Origin: Fontisphaera persica
GTDB taxonomy: Bacteria; Verrucomicrobiota; Verrucomicrobiia; Limisphaerales; Fontisphaeraceae
Assembly (NCBI RefSeq): GCF_024832785.1
Contig: NZ_CP116615.1
Span: 434,001 to 498,000 of the forward strand
Direction of reading: 5' to 3'
DNA length: 64,000 bases
The notes beneath the pieces are model-generated. The model worked only from the letters and a program-made list of their open reading frames with translations, had not been told where the DNA came from and did no database searches. The stretch's first letter is position 1; each line of letters starts with the position of its first letter. Position numbers and translations under genes: made by a program. Positions 56,578-64,000 of this stretch are shown in pieces.

Positions 56578-56761
56578 CTTTGCGCTCTTCAATTATGATA
56601 ATGATTAAAATAAATAATACTAATTTACAAAAATATTTTTGCGTTTGCTAAACTGTAATTATATTTGGCCCGACGTCATGATAATGACTAATCATCCAAT
56701 GCGCCTAATCAGTTGGCCTGAACCCAGGGCCTGCGCGGCTGCCCCTCGAATGCTTTGATTT

Positions 56762-57901
56762 ATGAACAACGTCATTCCAGCCATGGACCCCATTCCGTTG
56801 CCGGCGCCGGTATGGCTGTTCAAATTGCTCCACATTCTGACGCTGGCGCTGCACTTTGTCACCGTGGAGATGCTGCTGGGCGGTCTCCTGGTGGCGGCCT
56901 GGCTTAATTTTCTGGGCACTCGCGGCGGGCCGCTGGCCGGGGCACGCCTGACGGCCGGGGCTGCGCTGGCCAAACGGCTGCCCATCGTCATGACCTATGT
57001 CATCAACCTGGGTGTGCCGCCCCTGCTGTTTGCGCAGGTGTTGTACGGGCGGGCCTTGTACACAAGCAGCGTGTTGATTGGCGCCTGGTGGATTGCGGTC
57101 ATCTTCCTGCTCATGGGCAGCTACTGGCTGTTGTATCGCTTTGCCGGTCGGGCGCAGGCCGGGCAGGCCGGTTGGATGGGCGCGCTGCTGGCGTGGCTGA
57201 TGGCGGGCATGATTGCCAAGATTTACTCCACCAACATGACCTTGATGTTGCGGCCGGATGTCTGGACTTCCATGTATTCCGCCAGCGCGCATGGCACCTT
57301 GTTGCCGCCGCATGACCCCACTTTGCTGCCGCGCTGGCTCTACATGCTGACCGGGGGGCTGGCGGTGGCGGGGTTGTGGATGATTTGGCTGGCGGCCAAT
57401 CGCAACATTGCCGAGGAGGCGCGGCATTACCTGGCCTCTCGGGGAGGAGCCTTGGGAGCGGTGGGCGCGGTGGCTTTAGTGCTGTTAGGGCTGTGGGTCT
57501 TTCGGGTGCAACCGGAAGCGGTTCGACAGGGGATGAGCACTTCCAGTTTGATGCAGGGGGGCCAATGGATGTGGGTTGCAGGATTATTTCTGGCATTGGC
57601 GGCGGGGGTCTGGAGCTGGTTGGGGCGCCCCATGTCCCGTTGGGCGGGCACCGTGGCAGCAGTGGGCGGCGTGGTTTGCGTGGGGGGAATGACCTTGGTG
57701 CGGGACGGGATTCGCGATTTCAGCCTCGCGGCCAAAGGGTTTGCCATTCAGGGGGTGGATTTGTGGCAGCGGGCCACGCACATCAACTGGGGGGTGTTAA
57801 TTCTGTTCTTTGTGACATTTATCATCGGGCTGGCGCTCCTGGGCTGGCTGATTTCCGTGGTGTTGCGTGCCAAACCCGTAACTGAAAAGGTGAATGTATG
57901 A
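56762..57901 (+). CDS. CydA-like polytopic membrane protein of the respiratory cluster
   Basis: This 379-residue protein has about nine membrane helices. The first, LFKLLHILTLALHFVTVEML, places His and Glu as in the first helix of cytochrome bd subunit I-like proteins, but overall identity to CydA looks low and there is no CxxCH. The segments MTYVINLGVPPLLFAQVLYG and MAGMIAKIYSTNMTLMLRPD are similar in layout to quinol-oxidase-like subunits. It overlaps the Rieske gene by 4 bp (ATGA) and opens a four-gene electron-transfer cluster. It may be a haem-b membrane subunit of the complex; the haem ligands are unproven. Confidence 0.7.
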   Translation: MNNVIPAMDPIPLPAPVWLFKLLHILTLALHFVTVEMLLGGLLVAAWLNFLGTRGGPLAGARLTAGAALAKRLPIVMTYVINLGVPPLLFAQVLYGRALYTSSVLIGAWWIAVIFLLMGSYWLLYRFAGRAQAGQAGWMGALLAWLMAGMIAKIYSTNMTLMLRPDVWTSMYSASAHGTLLPPHDPTLLPRWLYMLTGGLAVAGLWMIWLAANRNIAEEARHYLASRGGALGAVGAVALVLLGLWVFRVQPEAVRQGMSTSSLMQGGQWMWVAGLFLALAAGVWSWLGRPMSRWAGTVAAVGGVVCVGGMTLVRDGIRDFSLAAKGFAIQGVDLWQRATHINWGVLILFFVTFIIGLALLGWLISVVLRAKPVTEKVNV

Positions 57902-58389
57902 GCTCGACCACGAAAGCTTCCAACGTTTCGGCTGAGGGCACGGGGGGCGAGGCGGTGGACCGCCGCGTGTTTGTCGGGGCCGCCATGGGCGCAGTTGGCG
58001 TCTGCTATCTGGCGGCCATTGGGTATCCCGTGTACCGCTACCTGGCCTCGCCGGTGGAACGGGCCGAGGCCCAGGCGGCGGTGACCGAGGTGACCCTGCC
58101 GGAAGCGCACAAGCTGCCGCGCAAAAGTGCGTTGATGTTCAAGTTTGGGCCATTCACCGCGCTGTTGATTCACCATGAGGACGGAACGTGGAGCGCCTTC
58201 AACGCCAAGTGCACGCACCTGGGATGCACGGTGAAATATGAGCCGCACAACAACCGCATTTTCTGCGAGTGCCACGGCGGCATCTACGATGCCCGAAGCG
58301 GGGCCAACACCGGCGGGCCGCCGCCGCGGCCGCTGCAGGTTTACCAAGTGAAGGTTTCTGAAACCGGGGTGGTGGTCTCCAAGAGCTGA
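57898..58389 (+). CDS. Rieske 2Fe-2S protein of a bc-type complex
   Basis: This 163-residue protein has an N-terminal membrane anchor (VFVGAAMGAVGVCYLAAIGY) and a C-terminal Rieske domain. The two cluster boxes are CTHLGC and CECHGG, where the second is the CxCHG form with Glu in place of the usual Pro. Gly/Pro-rich DARSGANTGGPPPRPL follows. It transfers electrons from quinol to the next cytochrome. It is coupled to the upstream gene and 11 bp before the cytochrome b gene. Confidence 0.95.
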   Translation: MSSTTKASNVSAEGTGGEAVDRRVFVGAAMGAVGVCYLAAIGYPVYRYLASPVERAEAQAAVTEVTLPEAHKLPRKSALMFKFGPFTALLIHHEDGTWSAFNAKCTHLGCTVKYEPHNNRIFCECHGGIYDARSGANTGGPPPRPLQVYQVKVSETGVVVSKS

Positions 58390-58400
58390 GGAGGTGGCGC

Positions 58401-59483
58401 ATGAAATCCCGCATGGCATCACTTTACGGATGGCTGGATGAACGGCTGGGGCTGGAAGAACTGCTGGAGTTTGCCCGCCACAAGACGGTACCCGTGCACA
58501 AGCACACCTTCTGGTATTACTGGGGGGGCATCTCGTTGTTCTTCTTCATTGTCCAACTGTTCACCGGGGTTTTGCTGCTGGTGTATTACCGGCCGGGGCC
58601 GGAGGCGTATGATTCGGTGCGGCAGATTACGTACGACATCAACTTCGGCTGGCTGATTCGCAGCACGCATTCCTGGGCGGCCAATCTGATGCTGGTGGCC
58701 ATCTTTGTGCACATGTTCAGCGTGTTCTTCATGAAAGCCTACCGCAAACCGCGCGAGTTTGGCTGGTGGAGCGGCCTGGTGTTGTTGTTGATGACCATGT
58801 TGTTTGGTTTCAGCGGCTACCTGTTGCCGATGGATGAGCTGGCTTATTTTGCCACCAAGATCGGGCTGGAAATGCCGGAAAAAATTCCTTGGATCGGCCC
58901 TAAAATTGCCAGCCTGCTGCGGGGCGGTCTGGAGGTCAACGAATTCACCGTGCAGCGCTTCTTTGCCTTGCATGTGGTGATTCTGCCGCTGGCGTTTCTG
59001 CCCTTGTTGGGATTCCACTTGTGGCTGGTGCAGAAGCACGGCAACGCCGTGCCGCCCTCGGAGGAGGCCAAGCCGGTGGAGCAACGGCGGACGATGCCCT
59101 TTTTCCCCAACTTCCTGGCGAAGGACCTGGCCATGTGGCTGATTGCGTTAAATGTGCTGGCCGTGCTGGCGGCGTTGTTTCCCTGGCAGTTGGGCGAGCA
59201 GGCCGACCCCACCAAGGCCCCCCCGCCCGGCATTCACCCGGAATGGTATTTCATGAGCATGTTTTACGTGCTGGAGCTTTTCCAGGGGACGTGGGGACTG
59301 GCGGTGAGCATGGGCATCTTCACGCTGGGGCTGGTGCTCTGGACCTTAATACCCTTTTATGACCCCGACAGTCGCAATGGCAAACGCGCCCGGCAGGCCA
59401 CGTGGTTTGGCTTGGTGGTGGTGTTGATTCTGACCGCCACCACCATTCTCGGCTATTGGGGGGTGTACGGCAAAGGCCATTAA
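58401..59483 (+). CDS. Cytochrome b (b6/bc1-type, fused N- and C-terminal parts)
   Basis: This 360-residue quinol-oxidising cytochrome b is preceded by a strong GAGGAGG ribosome site. The haem-ligand His pairs are visible in STHSWAANLMLVAIFVHMF and RFFALHVVILPLAFLPLLGF followed by HLWLV. The Qo loop is PEWYFMSMFYVLE, corresponding to the PEWY motif. It contains both the b6-like and subunit-IV-like parts in one chain of about 8 helices, so it is a short bc1-like form. It is in the same operon as the Rieske protein. Confidence 0.95.
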   Translation: MKSRMASLYGWLDERLGLEELLEFARHKTVPVHKHTFWYYWGGISLFFFIVQLFTGVLLLVYYRPGPEAYDSVRQITYDINFGWLIRSTHSWAANLMLVAIFVHMFSVFFMKAYRKPREFGWWSGLVLLLMTMLFGFSGYLLPMDELAYFATKIGLEMPEKIPWIGPKIASLLRGGLEVNEFTVQRFFALHVVILPLAFLPLLGFHLWLVQKHGNAVPPSEEAKPVEQRRTMPFFPNFLAKDLAMWLIALNVLAVLAALFPWQLGEQADPTKAPPPGIHPEWYFMSMFYVLELFQGTWGLAVSMGIFTLGLVLWTLIPFYDPDSRNGKRARQATWFGLVVVLILTATTILGYWGVYGKGH

Positions 59484-59498
59484 CACACGGAACGCACT

Positions 59499-60884
59499 AT
59501 GAACTATCCATTTTGGGACGTGCCGCATATTGGCAGTGGGTGGGTGATTGGCATCATTGCCATCTTCCACGTCATGATTTCACACTTCGCCGTGGGGGGC
59601 GGTTTTTATCTGGTGCTCGCCGAGCGCAAAGCGTTGCGGGAAAACCGGCAGGATTGGTTGGAGATACTCCGAGGCCATTCCAAGTTCTTTCTGATTCTCA
59701 CGGGGGTGTTTGGGGCCGCCTCGGGGGTGGGCATCTGGTTTGCCATTGGGCTGGCGCATCCGGAGGCCACCAGCACGTTGATTCACAATTTCGTCTTCGG
59801 CTGGGCCATTGAATGGGTGTTCTTCATCGTCGAGCTGACCACGGCGGCGGTTTATTACTATACCTATGGCCGGGTTTCCAACGAGCTTCACCTCAAGGTG
59901 GGCTGGCTTTATGCCGCCGCTTCCCTCCTGACGCTGGTCATCATTAACGGCATTCTGACCTTCATGTTGACGCCGGGGCAAGCCTGGTTGAATCATGCTT
60001 TGAGTGGCCGGGAGGCGGATTTCTTCTGGCAGGCCTTTTTCAATCCCACCTACTGGCCCAGTCTGGTGTTGCGCACACTGGTCTGTGTTTCCCTGGCCGG
60101 CATTTGGGCACTGGTGACCTGCAGCCGGCTGGACGGCGAGACCCACGGCAACCTGAAAACCGAGCTGGTGCGGTGGAGTTCCAAGTGGTTGATTCCCTCG
60201 TTTTTCCTGATGCCATTCGTCATGGTTTGGTACTTGTTGTCCGTGCCGGAGACGCAGCGCGAGCTGCTCAAGCTGGGCATTTCCACCATCGGCTCCGGCG
60301 CCTTCACGCAGGTGACGCGCGTGGGTCTGGTCATCATCATGGCCTCGGCCACCATTGTGCTGGTGGTGTACTTTCTGGCCTGGCGTTCGCCGAAGGATTT
60401 CACCTTTTCCCATGCGGTATCGGTGTTGCTACTCGGGTTGGTAGCCACGGGGGCGGGCGAATACACCCGGGAAACCTTGCGCAAGCCTTATGTGGTGGGG
60501 CAGCACATGTACTCGAATGGCGTGCGGGTGAAGTGGGTGGAAAAATACAACAAAGAGGGTTACCTGAAACACAGCCCCTGGGTGCGGCAGGACCCGTCTT
60601 TACCGCCGGCAATGGCGGTGGGCGAGGCCATGTTCCGCGGCCAATGCATGAGCTGCCATACCCGTGACGCCTATCGCTCCATGGAGCGGCTGCTGGCGGG
60701 GCGCAATCGGGAATCCATTGGCAACGTGCTTAAAATCCTCCACGAAAACGGCGAGCCTTACCGGCGTTACATGCCGCCGCTGGTGGGCACGGCGGAGGAA
60801 ATCAAGGCGTTGGGGGATTACCTGGCCGCGATGGTGGCCCCCAAGACCAATGCTGCTCCTGCGGCATTAGCCGCCCGGCCTTAG
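59499..60884 (+). CDS. CydA-like quinol oxidase subunit fused to C-terminal cytochrome c
   Basis: This 461-residue protein has about nine helices related to cytochrome bd subunit I. The axial His of the first helix is H24 (IIAIFHVMISHFAVGG, same spacing to GG as CydA His19), and the Glu pair of the third helix is in AIEWVFFIVELTTA. The soluble C-terminal part (about 370-450) has one mono-haem c motif (MFRGQCMSCHTRDAY) with a distal Met near RYMPPLVG. The architecture equals the bd-superfamily members with a fused cytochrome c described as OR-C or OR-N types; which subtype is not decided here. The stop overlaps the stop of the convergent beta-helix gene. Confidence 0.85.
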   Translation: MNYPFWDVPHIGSGWVIGIIAIFHVMISHFAVGGGFYLVLAERKALRENRQDWLEILRGHSKFFLILTGVFGAASGVGIWFAIGLAHPEATSTLIHNFVFGWAIEWVFFIVELTTAAVYYYTYGRVSNELHLKVGWLYAAASLLTLVIINGILTFMLTPGQAWLNHALSGREADFFWQAFFNPTYWPSLVLRTLVCVSLAGIWALVTCSRLDGETHGNLKTELVRWSSKWLIPSFFLMPFVMVWYLLSVPETQRELLKLGISTIGSGAFTQVTRVGLVIIMASATIVLVVYFLAWRSPKDFTFSHAVSVLLLGLVATGAGEYTRETLRKPYVVGQHMYSNGVRVKWVEKYNKEGYLKHSPWVRQDPSLPPAMAVGEAMFRGQCMSCHTRDAYRSMERLLAGRNRESIGNVLKILHENGEPYRRYMPPLVGTAEEIKALGDYLAAMVAPKTNAAPAALAARP

Positions 60885-63214
60885 TTGCGGGCCTGCCACA
60901 ACTTCAGGCGCAGCGGGCCTTTGCCGGGTTTTTCAAAGGGGCCGGGCGTGGGCTGTGCGGTGCTGCGTTTTTTGCCGAAGTAATCCTGGTCAATCCTCAG
61001 GGCAGACCCATCCGGATTCACGTAAGGTTCGTTGGGGACTTTGGCGCGTCCCAGCAAGTCCGAAGTTACCAGGCCGGCGCCGCCGTGAGCCAGGCCGGGG
61101 CCGGGGTCAAAGTGCAAGTAGAAGCGGCCGTCCTGTTCCTCCAGTTTCAGGCGCGGATTGAGTTGGGTGAACACCAGGGGGAATTTTTCCGCCTGCGCTG
61201 GTTCCGCGCCGAAATAATACACGTTGCCTGCGGCAAAGGTGGGAAAGTCGCGGCCGTCATATCCCCACAGGCCATGACTGGCAATCCAGCGGATTTCCTT
61301 GAGGTTGCCCCGGCGTTCGGGCGGGGTGGTGTGGCCCGGCCCAACAAAGATATTATTGTAGAAACGATTGTCGCCGCCGGTGGTTTTGGCCAGGCCAGCC
61401 ACGGCGGTTTCGTGATTGTGATGGTAGGGAGTGTCGCGGGTGGGTTCGGGGCGGTTGCTGAGGTGGCCGCCAAAAAGATTGTGCACATACGCGCCGCCTT
61501 CGGACATGTCCAGCAGGTTGCGATTGGACAGGAAAATGTTGTTATCCACTAAAAACGGCCCGTGATTGACCTCCATAAACAAATCCTCCCAGGCGTTGTC
61601 GTGAAACAAGTTTTGCGTGACGCGAGTCCCCTGCGCCATCCAGTCCAGCCAGAGGCCGCGGCAGGTGCGGTAGATATGGTTGCGGCGGATGATGGTATCA
61701 ATAGCCCCATGAAATTTGATGCCAGCCATTTCCGCGCCGGTGAACAGCTCGCGCACATGGATGTCATGGATGACATTATCGGTGACGGTACAAAAGGCCG
61801 CGCCGAGGCTGCCCACGATGCCGGCCTGTTCGCAGTGGGAAATACGATTGTTGCGGACAATATGGTGGCCAATGTTGTCGCGCGTCCAGGCAATGGGGTG
61901 TGCGTGGGCGCGTTTGATGGTTTCAACATAGCCCTCCGCGGTATCGGCCGAGGTGTTGTCGAATCGGTCTCCATGTTTGCCAAGGGCGATGCCTGAGCAA
62001 ATGGAATGGCTGATGACGTTATTTTCAATGACCCAGCCTTTGCTCCAGTGGGTGCCAATCAATCCCACCTGTTCGGCGGTGGGTGGCGCCCAAGGGGTGG
62101 CGGCATGGCGCAGGATGAACCCGCGTACGGTGATATAATTACGCCCCGGCTGGTCAGGATAAAACACGGTGCGCCGCACATTGATTTCCACCAGTTGCTC
62201 GTTGGGATTGACCCGCGGGAATTGGGCATAAATGATGGTTTGGGCATCGTCCACCTCGGCAAACCACAAGGGCGCCGACAAGGCGGCTGGGGGCTGGCCT
62301 TTGAACACCAGGTACAAGGTTTGCCGGCCACGCAAGGGAACGAGGCGGGCCGTAAAAGTATCCCATTGCTGCCAGTCACCCGTATGCGGAATCACACACC
62401 GGCCTACCAGCGGCCCGTCCGGGCGGTCGAGATGAAACTCAATCACCCCGCCTTGAGAAGCGGAGGCGCCGCGCACTTCGATGGTTTCAGATTGGCTGCC
62501 GAAATCCACCTGGTCAAAGCGCAGCCAATGGCCGTGTTCAATGAATCCCACACAATCGCCGCCTTCGGTGCAAGGGGCGTTTTGGGTGCCTTTTTTGGCA
62601 CTGAAACTGGTGGCGGGGATGCGGTGGCCAGGGCCTTGCGCGCCCACCGTTCTAAACCATGCGACATTGAGGAGGTAGCCCTGGCGCGCGCGAGACAACC
62701 AGGCGGGCGTTTCACCGGGCGGCAGGAAAAGGTCGTCCAGTTTGGCGGCTTCAATCAGCCAATCGCCGTTGAGATAGACGGCGCCGGTGTGATGGACCCG
62801 GCCCCTGGGATTAAACCAATCGCCGCGAATCACATCGCGGTAGGGATTGAAGGGGCCAAAAAAAGAGTTGGGAAGAGTGGCTTTCCAAACATCGTTGGAG
62901 ACACGCACCCAGTTTTTAATCACCTCCGAGCCTTTGATTTCCACGCGCTCGCCCTGGGCGGCCTGAAACGTGATGCGTTGCCGGTCGGAGGTGCCTCCGC
63001 GCGGCGGGTTGATGCGCTCGCGGTAGGTGCCGGCATGTACGGTGATGGTGTCGCCGGGCAGGGCGGCCTCGGCGGCCCGCTGAATCGAACGGAAGGGTTT
63101 GGCGCGGGTGCCGGGCCAGGTGTCGTTGCCGGAGAGGGCGACGTGATATTCAGCCGCGCAAAGAGTGTAAATGCTGAGCGAGAGAACCCATAGGGCAGTG
63201 AGCGCTGTTTTCAT
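60881..63214 (-). CDS. Secreted right-handed beta-helix protein with inserted CBM6-like domain
   Basis: This 777-residue exported protein has a signal peptide (TALWVLSLSIYTLCA) and the start block YHVALSGNDTWPGTRAKPFR ... AALPGDTITVHAGTYRER typical of Pel9A/right-handed parallel beta-helix proteins. A beta-sandwich inserted at about residues 220-315 (HWLRFDQVDFGSQSETIEVR, TGDWQQWDTFTARL) looks like a carbohydrate-binding module of family 6. Repeating N/D-I turns follow (VIENNVISHSICSGIALG, IVRNNRISHCEQAGIVGS, IIRRNHIYRTCRGLWLDW). It is probably a polysaccharide lyase or glycoside hydrolase; the catalytic residues are not identified. It overlaps the convergent CydA-like gene by 4 bp at the stops. 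Confidence 0.88.
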   Translation of the reverse strand: MKTALTALWVLSLSIYTLCAAEYHVALSGNDTWPGTRAKPFRSIQRAAEAALPGDTITVHAGTYRERINPPRGGTSDRQRITFQAAQGERVEIKGSEVIKNWVRVSNDVWKATLPNSFFGPFNPYRDVIRGDWFNPRGRVHHTGAVYLNGDWLIEAAKLDDLFLPPGETPAWLSRARQGYLLNVAWFRTVGAQGPGHRIPATSFSAKKGTQNAPCTEGGDCVGFIEHGHWLRFDQVDFGSQSETIEVRGASASQGGVIEFHLDRPDGPLVGRCVIPHTGDWQQWDTFTARLVPLRGRQTLYLVFKGQPPAALSAPLWFAEVDDAQTIIYAQFPRVNPNEQLVEINVRRTVFYPDQPGRNYITVRGFILRHAATPWAPPTAEQVGLIGTHWSKGWVIENNVISHSICSGIALGKHGDRFDNTSADTAEGYVETIKRAHAHPIAWTRDNIGHHIVRNNRISHCEQAGIVGSLGAAFCTVTDNVIHDIHVRELFTGAEMAGIKFHGAIDTIIRRNHIYRTCRGLWLDWMAQGTRVTQNLFHDNAWEDLFMEVNHGPFLVDNNIFLSNRNLLDMSEGGAYVHNLFGGHLSNRPEPTRDTPYHHNHETAVAGLAKTTGGDNRFYNNIFVGPGHTTPPERRGNLKEIRWIASHGLWGYDGRDFPTFAAGNVYYFGAEPAQAEKFPLVFTQLNPRLKLEEQDGRFYLHFDPGPGLAHGGAGLVTSDLLGRAKVPNEPYVNPDGSALRIDQDYFGKKRSTAQPTPGPFEKPGKGPLRLKLWQARN

Positions 63215-63336
63215 CTGGTAACGGGGTTGGCGTAACCTGAAATGCCGTTCAGGTCAAGCCAGCAGATGAAGACCAGGCGTGCACGGCACTCTGGGTGCCC
63301 GCGGAGCCGGGAATTTACAGGATTTATTGGGTGTGA

Positions 63337-64000
63337 TTAGAAGGTGTAACTCAACGTCAGCGCGCCAAATTCAGAATAATTCTGTTGAGCTTTGAATTCT
63401 TTCCCCCAAAAGACGTAGGTAAAGGCCGCCTGAAATCGCCGCCAGTACACAGCCATGCCGACTTCGGCGGCTGGCACAAACCATTCCTTGTCCACGCTAC
63501 GGCTATCGCGCCAGGTGTTGCCATCGAGGGTGATGTCACGGGCGACAAGATTCACGTTGCCGCCTCCAAACCAATAAATGCCCCATTGGGGACCTCCGGT
63601 TTCACGTGGTGAGCGGGGTGGCGGCAGGTGCACCATGCCGCGCATGAGGGTGGTGCCGAAATCATCGGGAATACGATAGCCCACCCGCAACTGAGCGCCC
63701 GCCTGGCCCTGGATGAGCACATTGCCCAGCATGGCATTGGCCACGGGGAGGGCTTCAAGGCTGACCCCGCCCGCCTCGCCCAGCAGCCGGTATTTGCGGC
63801 GGTGTTCATAGACGAGGTTGAAAATGGGCTCGTTGCGGAGTTGATATTGCCAGCCTTGGGGACGGCTGCTGTCCACGAGGTCATGCACAAATTGTTGGGT
63901 GTCCTCCGCCAGAGACCACGGTCCAATGACGCCCGTAATGAATTTCAGGCCGTGGTAAAGATGGTCCCGCTCGACATGCAACGATAATCCCGCAAACAAG
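63337..64000 (-). CDS. LpxR-like lipid A deacylase family outer-membrane protein (partial)
   Basis: This is the C-terminal 220 residues of a DUF2219/LpxR-like outer-membrane beta-barrel: HGLKFITGVIGPWSLAEDTQ, WQYQLRNEPIFNLVYEHRR, NVLIQGQAGAQLRVGYRIPD, PQWGIYWFGGGNVNLVARD and the closing aromatic strand SEFGALTLSYTF. LpxR removes the 3'-acyloxyacyl chains of lipid A. The N-terminus, with the catalytic His/Asn region, lies beyond the window end, so the gene is cut, not broken, and activity cannot be judged. Confidence 0.85.
   Translation of the reverse strand, partial: LFAGLSLHVERDHLYHGLKFITGVIGPWSLAEDTQQFVHDLVDSSRPQGWQYQLRNEPIFNLVYEHRRKYRLLGEAGGVSLEALPVANAMLGNVLIQGQAGAQLRVGYRIPDDFGTTLMRGMVHLPPPRSPRETGGPQWGIYWFGGGNVNLVARDITLDGNTWRDSRSVDKEWFVPAAEVGMAVYWRRFQAAFTYVFWGKEFKAQQNYSEFGALTLSYTF

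Overview
The window reads as a chromosomal segment of a GC-rich, diderm bacterium, most likely of phylum Verrucomicrobiota (Limisphaerales/Pedosphaerae-like). This is inference from the gene set, not from a marker phylogeny. Supporting signs are a CRISPR-associated NE0113-family protein, an exosortase with an EpsI-like tail, a DUF1080 protein beside a PQQ-like propeller protein, Reg_prop-type sensor kinases, very large secreted Ig-like proteins, and LPS genes (kdsD, a heptosyltransferase-like GT9, an LpxR-like protein).

Layout. 1-1841 (-): an NtrC-type response regulator cut by the window edge, and a GspF/PilC membrane protein. 2049-6770: a small proline-rich zinc-ribbon ORF, a CARF/ring-nuclease protein with a winged-helix-like tail, then a CRISPR array of 27 full 37-bp repeats, one truncated terminal repeat and 27 spacers (3942-6024), followed by a 0.75-kb mosaic of duplicated short repeats. 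6771-10916 (-): a propeller sensor kinase and a GalU-like nucleotidyltransferase. 11211-19310 (+): a 2,699-residue secreted multi-Ig protein ending in an alkaline-phosphatase-superfamily phosphodiesterase. 19408-21749: a small Cys/Gly secreted protein, a DUF1080 protein and a PQQ-like propeller. 22028-25491 (+): exosortase plus a membrane TPR protein. 25573-30846 (-): gyrA and gyrB. 31179-37731 (-): an RND heavy-metal efflux operon (small exported protein, outer-membrane protein, adaptor, pump). 37776-43859: desaturase, small membrane protein, tRNA-Arg, TPR protein, FAD oxidoreductase, Tat-exported TIM-barrel protein, LolA-like protein. 43856-50341 (-): lon, hsp20, a small membrane protein, an MnmC-like methyltransferase, apgM and a GT9. 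50531-56539 (+): scpA, scpB, pheA, kdsD, an esterase and uxaC. 56762-60884 (+): a four-gene respiratory cluster (CydA-like protein, Rieske, cytochrome b, CydA-like/cytochrome c fusion). 60881-64000 (-): a beta-helix polysaccharide-active protein and an LpxR-like protein.

The most unusual content is the CRISPR locus. Read on the strand opposite to the array, many spacers are in-frame coding DNA. Eight of the 27 end in a Lys-rich C-terminus plus stop codon, and five of those eight contain an inverted repeat around that stop. Three others tile one continuous 28-residue peptide, with only synonymous differences in their overlaps. This implies repeated spacer acquisition from the same conserved transcript(s) of diverging elements, with crRNAs antisense to mRNA, as expected for RNA-targeting type III immunity. 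The adjacent CARF protein fits a type III cyclic-oligoadenylate pathway, although no cas10, cas1 or cas6 lies in the window.
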